Assembly: GCA_017466375.1 (NCBI GenBank)
Contig: JAFTUH010000021.1
Span: forward strand, 1 to 51,774
Direction: 5' to 3'
DNA: 51,774 bases
From: Clostridia bacterium
Lineage (GTDB): Bacteria; Bacillota; Clostridia; Oscillospirales; CAG-272
How positions within the stretch are numbered: position 1 is the stretch's first letter; the number at the start of each line of letters is the position of its first letter. The position numbers and the translations under genes are program-made. Shown piece by piece: positions 33,704-41,666 of this stretch. The notes beneath the pieces are model-generated. The model was not told the DNA's origin. It saw nothing but the letters and a program-made list of their open reading frames with translations, and did no database searches.

Positions 33704-34079
33704 CCGACTGAAAGAGCAGATACTGCGCACGAGCGGCGTAAATCCGCTGAAATGCATGCGCTGCGGCAAATGTTCGGCGACTTGCCCCTCCTATGATGAG
33801 ATGGAGTACCATCCGCATCAGTTTGTGTACATGGTGGAGACGGGCGATATCGAGCCGCTCATGAAATCCGAATCCCTGTACAAATGTCTGACCTGCTTTG
33901 CGTGCGTGGATCGCTGTCCGCGCAGTGTGGAGCCGGCGAAGCTCGTTGAGGCGGTGCGCCTCGCCGTCATCCGCGAAAAAGGCGGAAACCGCCTGCATAC
34001 GGACGATATTCCCGCAAAGCTGGATGACGATATGCCCCAGCAGGCGCTTGTCAGCGCCCTCAGAAAATATTCGAAATAA
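33690..34079 (+). CDS. hdrC: Heterodisulfide reductase-like subunit C
   Basis: A 129-residue ferredoxin-like protein with two CxxCxxCxxxCP motifs (CMRCGKCSATCP and CLTCFACVDRCP), the pattern of HdrC, which passes electrons from HdrA to HdrB. ATG 33690 lies 6 bases after AAAGGAGG; the ATG at 33684 touches that site and is less likely. It overlaps the end of hdrB, as expected for tightly coupled subunits. Confidence 0.9.
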   Translation: MTHSDRLKEQILRTSGVNPLKCMRCGKCSATCPSYDEMEYHPHQFVYMVETGDIEPLMKSESLYKCLTCFACVDRCPRSVEPAKLVEAVRLAVIREKGGNRLHTDDIPAKLDDDMPQQALVSALRKYSK

Positions 34080-34091
34080 GGAGGAGAAAAG

Positions 34092-36083
34092 ATGCAAAGA
34101 ATCGGCGTATTTGTATGCTGGTGCGGTACGAACATCGCGGGCACGGTTGACGTGAAGCGCGTGGCGGACGCACTCAGAAATGAGCCCGGCGTCGTTTTCT
34201 CCGCCGAGTATCAGTACATGTGCTCCCAGGCGGGACAGGATATGATCAAAAACGCGATCCGCGAGCATAATCTCACCGGATTTGTCGTCTGCTCCTGCTC
34301 GCCGCGTATGCACGAAGCAACGTTCCGCAAGACCGCGGAGGCGGCGGGACTGAACCCGTACATGGTTGAGATCGCAAACATCCGCGAGCAGTGCTCGTGG
34401 GTACATAAGGATATGGAGATCGGCACGGAGAAGGCGATCGTCCTCGGACGTACCGCCATCGCGAAGGTCAATCTGAACGCGCCGCTTACCCCCGGTGAAA
34501 GCCCCGTCACCAAACGCGCGCTCGTCATCGGCGGCGGTATCGCAGGTATCCAGACCGCGCTCGATATTGCCGATGCGGGATTCCCCGTGGATATCGTGGA
34601 AACGAAGCCTACGATCGGCGGCAAGATGGCGCAGATCGACAAGACGTTCCCGACGCTCGACTGCGCGGCTTGTATCCTCACCCCGAAGATGGTGGATGCC
34701 GCACAGAACGACAAGATCCGCATCCTCTCGTACAGCGAGGTTACGGACGTGCGCGGATTCGTCGGCAATTTCTCCGTCACGATCAAGCGCAAGGCGCGCT
34801 ATGTCAATGAAGAAATCTGCACGGGATGCGGTCTGTGTACCGAAAAATGCCCGCAGAAGAAGGTGCCGAACGAGTTCAACCTCGGTATGGACACCCGCCG
34901 TGCGATCTATATCCCGTTTGCACAGGCGATCCCGAAGGTGGCAACGATCGACGCGGACTACTGCACGATGCTCAAGACGGGTAAGTGCGGCGTGTGCGCG
35001 AAGGTCTGCACGGCAGGCGCGATCGATTATACGCAGAAGGATCTCATCATGGAGGAAAAGTACGGTGCAATCGTTGCCGCGACGGGCTTCAACCCGATCT
35101 CCATGGAGCCGTTTGACGAGTTCGCATACAGCCAGTCCAAGGACGTTATCACCTCCCTTGAACTGGAGCGGCTGATGAACGCGGCAGGTCCGACCTCCGG
35201 TCAGTTTGTCCGCCCGTCCGACGGAAAGCATCCGCACAAGATCGTGTTCGTGCAGTGCGTAGGCTCGCGCTGTGCCGGCGCATCGAAGGGCAAGGAATAC
35301 TGCTCGAAGATCTGCTGTATGTACACCGCAAAGCACGCGATGCTCATCCGCGATAAATATCCCGATACCGAGGTGTACGTCTTCTATATCGATGTCCGTA
35401 CGCCCGGTAAGAATTTCGACGAATTCTACCGCCGTGCCGTCGAGGAATACGGCGTGCACTATATCAAGGGTATGGTCGGTAAGGTAACGCCCACGGGAGA
35501 CACGCTCCGCGTACAGGCATCCGATCTTCTCGCGAACAAGCAGATTCTGATCGATGCCGATCTCGTTGTGCTTGCCGCTGCGATTGAGCCCGACAAATCC
35601 GCGCGTCCGCTTGCCACGATGCTCACGGCAAGTATGGATACGAACGATTTCTTCACCGAGGCGCATCCGAAACTCCGTCCCGTGGAAAGCCCGACAGCAG
35701 GCGTGTTCCTCTCCGGCGCGTGCCAGGGACCGAAGGATATCCCCGAGACTGTCTCGCAGGCTTCGGCCGCCGCGGCAAAGGTAATCGGACTGCTCGTGAA
35801 AGACAAGCTCGTGTGCAACGCGTGCGTGGCATCGTCCGACGAGGCGATGTGCAACGGATGCTCGACGTGTGAGAGAGTATGTCCCTACGGTGCGATCACG
35901 TATGCGGATAAGGAATTCCGTATGCCCGACAGAACGACGAGAATCCGCCGCGTGGCACAGGTCAATCAGGCCGTCTGCCAGGGATGCGGTGCCTGCACCG
36001 TTGCGTGCCCGTCCGGAGCGATGGATCTGAGAGGATTCTCGAATAAACAAATCATGGCGGAGGTGGACGCTGTATGCAAGTAA
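34092..36083 (+). CDS. hdrA: Heterodisulfide reductase-like subunit A (bifurcating flavoprotein)
   Basis: A 663-residue iron-sulfur flavoprotein. The N-terminal domain has CWCG (9-12) and CSCSPRMHE (67-75); the FAD site is VIGGGIAGIQTALDIADAG (145-163), followed by IGGKMAQIDKTFPTLDCAAC. An inserted ferredoxin domain has CTGCGLCTEKCP (243-254) and a second cluster (Cys291, 299, 302, 306). The C-terminal ferredoxin has CNGCSTCERVCP (587-598) and CQGCGACTVACP (629-640). In methanogens HdrA carries the bifurcating FAD and the ferredoxin outlets. All clusters expected for a full-length HdrA are visible. It overlaps the MvhD-like gene by 10 bp. Confidence 0.92.
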   Translation: MQRIGVFVCWCGTNIAGTVDVKRVADALRNEPGVVFSAEYQYMCSQAGQDMIKNAIREHNLTGFVVCSCSPRMHEATFRKTAEAAGLNPYMVEIANIREQCSWVHKDMEIGTEKAIVLGRTAIAKVNLNAPLTPGESPVTKRALVIGGGIAGIQTALDIADAGFPVDIVETKPTIGGKMAQIDKTFPTLDCAACILTPKMVDAAQNDKIRILSYSEVTDVRGFVGNFSVTIKRKARYVNEEICTGCGLCTEKCPQKKVPNEFNLGMDTRRAIYIPFAQAIPKVATIDADYCTMLKTGKCGVCAKVCTAGAIDYTQKDLIMEEKYGAIVAATGFNPISMEPFDEFAYSQSKDVITSLELERLMNAAGPTSGQFVRPSDGKHPHKIVFVQCVGSRCAGASKGKEYCSKICCMYTAKHAMLIRDKYPDTEVYVFYIDVRTPGKNFDEFYRRAVEEYGVHYIKGMVGKVTPTGDTLRVQASDLLANKQILIDADLVVLAAAIEPDKSARPLATMLTASMDTNDFFTEAHPKLRPVESPTAGVFLSGACQGPKDIPETVSQASAAAAKVIGLLVKDKLVCNACVASSDEAMCNGCSTCERVCPYGAITYADKEFRMPDRTTRIRRVAQVNQAVCQGCGACTVACPSGAMDLRGFSNKQIMAEVDAVCK

Positions 36084-36508
36084 CGGAATATAAGCCGAAA
36101 ATCGTGGCGTTCTGCTGCAACTGGTGCTCGTACGCCGGTGCGGACCTCGCCGGAAACAACAGACTGAACTATCCCGATAATATCAAAATCATCCGCGTGC
36201 CCTGCTCGTGCCGTGTGAATCCGATGTTCATCCTCCGCGCGTTCCAGCGCGGGGCAGACGGCGTGATCCTCTGCGGCTGCCACCCGGGTGACTGCCATTA
36301 CACCTCCGGTAACTATTATACCCGCCGCCGTATGGCACTCTTGTTCTCGATGCTCTCCTATCTCGGAATCGAGAAAGAGCGCACGCGCGTGGAGTGGGTT
36401 TCCGCCGCCGAAGGCGCGAAATTTGCCGCGACGATGAACGAATTCTCCGCACAGGTTGCCGCACTCGGTGAGAACAAGAGATTGGAGGACCTCAGATGCA
36501 AACCGTAA
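36074..36508 (+). CDS. flxD: MvhD/FlxD-type [2Fe-2S] subunit
   Basis: A 144-residue protein of the MvhD family, which links HdrA to its electron donor module through a [2Fe-2S] cluster. The cysteines lie in FCCNWCSYAGAD (13-24), VPCSCRV (42-48) and CGCHPGDCHY (67-76), all typical. It overlaps hdrA by 10 bp and the next gene by 13 bp. In methanogens the donor is MvhAG hydrogenase; here the genes that follow are Flx-like and point to NADH. Confidence 0.9.
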   Translation: MQVTEYKPKIVAFCCNWCSYAGADLAGNNRLNYPDNIKIIRVPCSCRVNPMFILRAFQRGADGVILCGCHPGDCHYTSGNYYTRRRMALLFSMLSYLGIEKERTRVEWVSAAEGAKFAATMNEFSAQVAALGENKRLEDLRCKP

Positions 36509-37491
36509 CTCGTGATATGCTCGTGAGCCGCGCCAAAGCACTTCTTGCCGACGGTACCGTTGACCGCGTTCTCGGCTGGAAGGCAGGCGAGTTCACCTAT
36601 GACGTTACGCCCGGTGTGTTCACCGATGCGGACGCGATGGAGAAAGAATTTGTGTACGGCGATTTCTGCGGTGCGAATTTCTCCAAATATCTTCTTACTG
36701 AGGCGCGCAAGACGGAGAAGAAAGTTCTCGTCTTCCTCAAACCGTGCGATACATACAGCTTCAATCAGCTGCTTACCGAGCACCGTTTCGACCGCGAGAA
36801 GGTCTATGCGATCGGCATCCCGTGCGACGGTATGCTTGATATACATAAGATTCGCACGCTCTCTGCCGAAGGTGTGACTGGCATCGATACGGATGGCGAG
36901 AGTGTTACCGTACATACCTTGTACGATGGGGACAAAACGGTTGCCCGTGCCGATGCGCTCGCGGAAAGATGCGTCAACTGTAAATCGAAAAAACACGTCG
37001 CATATGACGAACTGCTCGGCGAGGACGGCGAGATCATCGACTCCGCTCGCTTTGACGAGGTCGCGGCGATTGAGAAGATGACGCCAGACGAGAGATTCGC
37101 GTTCTGGCAGGATGCGCTCTCCCGCTGTATCCGCTGCAACGCGTGCCGCGATGTATGTCCCGCCTGCACGTGCGAAAAGTGCGTGTTCGACAATCCGAAC
37201 TCCGGCGTGGAGAACAAATCTCCCGCGAACAGTTTTGAAGAGCAGATGTTCCACATCATCCGCGCGTTCCACGTCGCAGGACGGTGTACGGACTGCGGCG
37301 AATGCTCCCGCGTTTGCCCGCAGCATATTCCGCTTCACCTGCTCAACCGCAAGTTTATTAAGGATATAGACGAATTCTACGGCGAGTATCAGGCGGGCGA
37401 AAAAGTCGGCTCCCGTGCACCGCTTGTGGATTTCATGACGGGCGACCTTGAGCCGTCCGAGGCTGTAAAGAGAGGTGAGACGAATGCGTAA
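36496..37491 (+). CDS. flxC: FlxC-like iron-sulfur protein of the NADH-Hdr complex
   Basis: A 331-residue protein. The first 150 residues resemble the FrhB-like/hydrogenase beta pattern (VLVFLKPCDTYSF, AIGIPCDGM), then CVNC (159-162) and two ferredoxin motifs, CIRCNACRDVCP (211-222) and CTDCGECSRVCP (264-275), with an extra CPACTCEKC between. No flavin or NAD motif is obvious. Position between MvhD-like and FlxB-like genes, with overlaps on both sides, identifies it with the FlxC subunit of FlxABCD-HdrABC complexes described in sulfate reducers. The exact subunit name (FlxC versus FlxB) rests on order and is less sure than the family. Confidence 0.75.
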   Translation: MQTVTRDMLVSRAKALLADGTVDRVLGWKAGEFTYDVTPGVFTDADAMEKEFVYGDFCGANFSKYLLTEARKTEKKVLVFLKPCDTYSFNQLLTEHRFDREKVYAIGIPCDGMLDIHKIRTLSAEGVTGIDTDGESVTVHTLYDGDKTVARADALAERCVNCKSKKHVAYDELLGEDGEIIDSARFDEVAAIEKMTPDERFAFWQDALSRCIRCNACRDVCPACTCEKCVFDNPNSGVENKSPANSFEEQMFHIIRAFHVAGRCTDCGECSRVCPQHIPLHLLNRKFIKDIDEFYGEYQAGEKVGSRAPLVDFMTGDLEPSEAVKRGETNA

Positions 37492-38509
37492 ATGTTCACT
37501 CACCGCGCTCGATGCGCTTTTCGCGAAAATGGCAGAGTCCGCCGCTCTCTATCTTCCCGTGGACGGAGATGACGGACGTGCCCACTACGCACAGTGGCAG
37601 GAGGGACTGCACCTGAGCGACGCGCTCAACACCGTCCGCAGTGCGAAGGATTTCTTCTTCCCGCAGACGGAGAATCTGATGGCGTTTAAGGTGAACGGAA
37701 AAACGATCGAGATCATCGACACCCGTACCGAAGCGGACGATTTCATTGTCTTCGGCGTGCGCGCGTGCGATGTGCGCTCGTTTGATATCCTTGATACCGT
37801 GTTCCTCGCCGAGCCTGCCGATTCGTATTATGCGAACCGACGCGCACATGGCGTGATTATCTCCCTTGCCTGCACGCGTCCTGCCGAGACGTGCTTCTGC
37901 TCGACATTCGGGATCGATGCGTCCACCCCCGCAGGTGATGTCGTCTGCTGGAAAACGGATGATGCGCTGTATATGGAAGCGAAGACGGAGAAGGGAAGCG
38001 CACTGATGGCGGCGCTTGCCGATCTCACCGAGGAATGTGACACGGATGCTGTCAAGGCGCAGCAGGCGACTACGAAAGAGCGTATGGCAAAGCTTCCGCT
38101 TGCGGATCTGACAGCCGATAAATTCGGCGGCGGCAAGACGATGGAGTTCTTCTCCGATCCCGCATGGGCAACGCTTTCGGAGGCATGCCTCGGATGCGGT
38201 ACTTGCACATTCGTCTGCCCGACGTGTCAGTGCTACGATATCAAGGATTTCGATACCGGACACGGCGTGACGCGGCTGCGCTGCTGGGATTCGTGCATGT
38301 ATTCCGATTTCACGAAGATGGCACACGGCAACCCGAGACTTACGCAGGTGGAGAGATTCCGTCAGCGTTTCATGCACAAACTCGTGTACTATCCCGAGAA
38401 TAACGGCGGCGTGTTCGGATGCGTCGGCTGCGGCAGATGCCTCACGCGCTGCCCGATTTCGATGAATATCGTGAAGGTCATGAAAAATCTGGGAGGTGAC
38501 GCGAAGTGA
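37484..38509 (+). CDS. flxB: FlxB-like (AsrA / sulfhydrogenase beta-type) iron-sulfur protein
   Basis: A 341-residue protein of the 4Fe-4S dicluster type seen in anaerobic sulfite reductase subunit A and sulfhydrogenase beta subunits. A mixed N-terminal domain contains FGVRACDVRSFDILD, and two clusters are bound near the end by CLGCGTCTFVCP with CQCYD and by CVGCGRCLTRCP. It overlaps flxC by 8 bp and flxA by 4 bp. In AsrAB and related enzymes this subunit carries electrons from the flavin/NADH subunit (here flxA) onwards. ATG 37484 is preferred over the GTG nine bases earlier. Confidence 0.8.
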   Translation: MRKCSLTALDALFAKMAESAALYLPVDGDDGRAHYAQWQEGLHLSDALNTVRSAKDFFFPQTENLMAFKVNGKTIEIIDTRTEADDFIVFGVRACDVRSFDILDTVFLAEPADSYYANRRAHGVIISLACTRPAETCFCSTFGIDASTPAGDVVCWKTDDALYMEAKTEKGSALMAALADLTEECDTDAVKAQQATTKERMAKLPLADLTADKFGGGKTMEFFSDPAWATLSEACLGCGTCTFVCPTCQCYDIKDFDTGHGVTRLRCWDSCMYSDFTKMAHGNPRLTQVERFRQRFMHKLVYYPENNGGVFGCVGCGRCLTRCPISMNIVKVMKNLGGDAK

Positions 38510-39339
38510 TCGACATGAAAGAACCTTTGATCCCCGTCCTCGGCGTGGTTACGGATATCCGTACCGATACGCCCGACGTCAAGACGTTCCGCGTCGTTAC
38601 GCCCGACGGCAAAAAGCCGTTTAAGCATATGCCCGGACAGTGCGCCATGCTTTCGATGCCCGGTATCGGTGAGGCGCTGTTCTCCATCACCTCCTCCCCG
38701 ACCAATACGGAGTTCATGGAGTTTTCCATCAAAAAGTGCGGATGCGTGACCGAATGGCTTCATCATATGGAGGTCGGTCAGCAGATTACGATCCGCGGTC
38801 CGTACGGCAACGCGTTTCCTGTGGATACCGCTTTCGCCGGACGGGATCTGCTCTTTATCGCGGGCGGTATCGGTCTTGCGCCGCTTCGCTCCGTCATCAA
38901 CTACGTCCGCCACTACCGCGACCGCTACGGCAAGGTCGATATCGTGTACGGATCGCGCTCCAAGGGCGATCTCGTGGACTATAAGGAGATCGTAGACGAG
39001 TGGTGCAAGGATGCCGGCATAAACGTGTATCTCACCATCGACCGCGAACAGCCGGATTGGGACGGTCACGTCGGATTCGTGCCGAACTACGTCAAGGAGC
39101 TCGGCTTCGACACGAACAAGACCGCCGTCCTCTGCGGACCGCCGATCATGATTAAGTTCACGCTCGCCGGATTGCAGGAGCTCGGCTTTGACAAAACGCA
39201 GGTCTACACCACGCTGGAACTTCGCATGAAATGTGCGCTCGGCAAATGCGGCCGATGCAACGTAGGCGCGAAGTACGTCTGCAAGGACGGTCCCGTCTTC
39301 CGCTGTGATGAACTGGACACCTTGCCCGACGAATACTGA
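38506..39339 (+). CDS. flxA: FlxA-like NAD(P)H/FAD oxidoreductase subunit
   Basis: A 277-residue ferredoxin-NADP reductase-fold protein: FAD domain (MPGQCAMLSMPG, EALFSITSSPT), NAD(P) domain (FIAGGIGLAPLRSVI and VLCGPPIMIKF), and a C-terminal [2Fe-2S] motif CALGKCGRCNVG plus a later Cys. This is the AsrB/hydrogenase gamma architecture and the likely NADH entry point of the complex. The GTG start at 38506 overlaps the flxB stop (GTGA) and has GGGAGG 9 bases upstream; the ATG at 38515 is too far from it. It completes a hdrBCA-flxDCBA set. Confidence 0.85.
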   Translation: MIDMKEPLIPVLGVVTDIRTDTPDVKTFRVVTPDGKKPFKHMPGQCAMLSMPGIGEALFSITSSPTNTEFMEFSIKKCGCVTEWLHHMEVGQQITIRGPYGNAFPVDTAFAGRDLLFIAGGIGLAPLRSVINYVRHYRDRYGKVDIVYGSRSKGDLVDYKEIVDEWCKDAGINVYLTIDREQPDWDGHVGFVPNYVKELGFDTNKTAVLCGPPIMIKFTLAGLQELGFDKTQVYTTLELRMKCALGKCGRCNVGAKYVCKDGPVFRCDELDTLPDEY

Positions 39340-39356
39340 TATAAGGAGCGACGGAT

Positions 39357-40031
39357 ATGGAATCTATGGTTACCATTTATCTTTTCGGCAAGAAATACGA
39401 AGTGCCGGAAAATCTTACGATCATGTGCGCAATGGAGTACGCGGGCTATCAGCTCGTGCGCGGATGCGGATGCCGCAACGGCTTCTGCGGCGCGTGCGCC
39501 ACGATCTACCGTATCAAGGGCGATACGGAGCTGAAAACGTGTCTCGCCTGCCAGACGAAGGTCGAGAACGATATGTATATCGCGACTCTGCCGTTCTTCC
39601 CGCTCGTGAAGAAGGAGTTCGATATTGAAAACGTCACCGTTTCCGAGCAGATCATGATGCAGCTGTACCCCGAAATTTACGCGTGCGTCGGCTGCAACGC
39701 CTGCACGAAGAGCTGTACGCAGGATCTCAATGTCATGCAGTACATCGCCTACGCGCAGAGAGGCGAGTTTGAGAAGTGTGCGGAGGAATCCTTCGACTGC
39801 GTTATGTGCGGCGTTTGCTCCTCCCGCTGTCCTGCAGGAATCTCTCATCCGCAGGTGGCAATGCTTGCACGCCGCCTGAACGGCAAATATCTCGCACCGA
39901 AGACGGCACATCTCACCGACCGTGTGCAGGAGATCAAGGACGGTACGTTTACCGAGCTCCTTGAGGTTCTTATGCAGAAGCCGATCGAGGAGATGAAAGA
40001 GCTTTACAACCACCGCGAGATCGAGAAATAA
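39357..40031 (+). CDS. frdB: Fumarate reductase iron-sulfur subunit (TfrB-like, without CCG domains)
   Basis: A 224-residue protein. The plant-type [2Fe-2S] site is CGCRNGFCGAC (37-47) with CLAC (62-65). Two four-cysteine motifs follow, CVGCNACTKSC (110-120) and CVMCGVCSSRCP (148-159), an HdrC-like pair; the classic FrdB third cluster is [3Fe-4S] with three cysteines. Compared with methanogen TfrB, the C-terminal CCG domains are absent, and a separate hdrB lies upstream. No membrane anchor gene (FrdC/FrdD) is present, so the enzyme should be soluble. AAGGAG precedes the ATG. It carries electrons to FrdA. Confidence 0.85.
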   Translation: MESMVTIYLFGKKYEVPENLTIMCAMEYAGYQLVRGCGCRNGFCGACATIYRIKGDTELKTCLACQTKVENDMYIATLPFFPLVKKEFDIENVTVSEQIMMQLYPEIYACVGCNACTKSCTQDLNVMQYIAYAQRGEFEKCAEESFDCVMCGVCSSRCPAGISHPQVAMLARRLNGKYLAPKTAHLTDRVQEIKDGTFTELLEVLMQKPIEEMKELYNHREIEK

Positions 40032-40043
40032 GGAGGAGACGGT

Positions 40044-41654
40044 ATGTATTCTGAGACACTGAAACAGTCTATCAAGGCGGTTGAGGCGGCGCGCGAGAAA
40101 AATATCGCGTACGAACCTGCCCGCATGACGGCAAAGGAGAAGGAAGACCTTCTCGCCGCATATCATCCCGACTATAAGCAGGATCAGTTTGAAACCTTGA
40201 AGATCGGTCCGAATAAGGGCGAAAAAGTGCCGTGCGAGCTTGCGGAAATGCTCGAGGCGCACAGCCGCATTACCTCCGACGCGGTCGATCTCTCCACCCC
40301 CGATTACGATGTGGACGTTCTCATCATCGGCGGCGGCGGTGCAGGTGCATCCGCGGCAATCGAGGCGGACGAAGCAGGGGCAAAGACGATGATCGTCACC
40401 AAACTCCGCATCGGCGACGCGAACACGATGATGGCGGAGGGCGGTATCCAGGCGGCTGATAAGCCGAACGATTCTCCCGCGATCCATTTTCTTGACGCGT
40501 TCGGCGGCGGTCACTTTGCCGCGAAGCGTGAACTGCTTCATAAACTCGTAAACGATGCGCCCGAGGCGATCCTCTGGCTGAATGAGCTCGGCGTTGAGTT
40601 CGATAAAGCACCCGACGGAACGATGATTACTACGCACGGCGGCGGTACATCCCGTAAGCGTATGCACGCTGCGAAGGACTATTCCGGTGCGGAGATCATG
40701 CGTACGCTCCGTGACGAGGTGCTCAACCGCAAAATCCCCGTGGTCGATTTCACCGCGGCAATCGAGTTGATCCTTGACGATAAGGGCAACGCCGCAGGCG
40801 CAGTCCTTATGAATATGGAAACGAAGGAACTGCTTGTCGCGCGCGCAAAGACGGTCATCATCGCAACGGGCGGCGCGGGCAGAATGCACTATCAGGGATT
40901 CCCGACGTCCAACCACTACGGTGCGACCGCGGACGGTCTTGTCCTCGGTTACCGTGCCGGTGCAAAGCTTCTCTATGCCGATACGCTTCAGTATCACCCG
41001 ACCGGTGCGGCGTATCCCGAGCAGATTTTCGGCGCGCTCGTTACCGAGAAGGTCCGCTCCCTCGGCGCGAAACTCATCAACGCCGACGGCGAGGTGTTCA
41101 TGCATCCGCTGGAGACGCGTGATGTCTCTGCCGCTTCCATCATCCGCGAGTGTACCACGCGCGGCAAGGGCGTGGAGACCGGCATGGGACTCGGCGTGTG
41201 GCTTGATACGCCCATGATCGAAAAGATCGGCGGCGAGGGCACGATCGAGAGACGCATCCCCGCCATGATGCGTATGTTCGGCAAATACGGCATCGACATC
41301 CGCAAGGAGCCGATCATCGTCTATCCGACGCTGCACTATCAGAACGGCGGGCTCGATATTGACGACACCTGCATGTCTACCGGCGAGGAGAATCTCTTCG
41401 TCGCGGGCGAAGCGGTCGGCGGTATCCACGGACGCAACCGTCTGATGGGCAATTCGCTGCTCGATATCATTGTCTTCGGACGTTCGGCAGGTAAGAATGC
41501 CGCTGCCAAGAGCCGCGAGGTCAGCCTCGGCGCACTTACGCTTTCCCATATTGACGCATTTGATAAAGAACGCACTGCCGCAGGCATTGAGACGGACGCG
41601 GTTTCCCCGAAACTTCTGCCCAGATACACCCACGGCAACGCAAAACTGAAATAA
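40044..41654 (+). CDS. frdA: Fumarate reductase flavoprotein subunit (soluble type)
   Basis: A 536-residue flavoprotein. An 85-residue N-terminal extension precedes the FAD site VLIIGGGGAGASAAIEADE (92-110). The substrate region shows THGGGTSRKRMH (197-208), TLQYHPTG, and HYQNGGLDIDD. At the place where FrdA has the covalent-FAD His in SHTVAAEGG, the sequence is ANTMMAEGG (Asn127), so FAD is probably bound noncovalently, as in methanogen TfrA and aspartate oxidase. An L-aspartate oxidase is the main alternative, but the frdB neighbour (12-bp gap) and operon favour fumarate reduction. Cytosolic. Confidence 0.85.
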   Translation: MYSETLKQSIKAVEAAREKNIAYEPARMTAKEKEDLLAAYHPDYKQDQFETLKIGPNKGEKVPCELAEMLEAHSRITSDAVDLSTPDYDVDVLIIGGGGAGASAAIEADEAGAKTMIVTKLRIGDANTMMAEGGIQAADKPNDSPAIHFLDAFGGGHFAAKRELLHKLVNDAPEAILWLNELGVEFDKAPDGTMITTHGGGTSRKRMHAAKDYSGAEIMRTLRDEVLNRKIPVVDFTAAIELILDDKGNAAGAVLMNMETKELLVARAKTVIIATGGAGRMHYQGFPTSNHYGATADGLVLGYRAGAKLLYADTLQYHPTGAAYPEQIFGALVTEKVRSLGAKLINADGEVFMHPLETRDVSAASIIRECTTRGKGVETGMGLGVWLDTPMIEKIGGEGTIERRIPAMMRMFGKYGIDIRKEPIIVYPTLHYQNGGLDIDDTCMSTGEENLFVAGEAVGGIHGRNRLMGNSLLDIIVFGRSAGKNAAAKSREVSLGALTLSHIDAFDKERTAAGIETDAVSPKLLPRYTHGNAKLK

Positions 41655-41666
41655 GGGGTGACTGCT

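Noticed and set aside
33690..34079. DsrC-like acceptor protein in the Hdr operon
   Set aside because: No reading frame in the operon has the C-terminal DsrC cysteine arm; the small gene here is a clear HdrC.
33645..36050. Long open frame (801 codons) on the minus strand
   Set aside because: Antisense to hdrC and hdrA, which have complete cysteine motifs and overlapping gene order.
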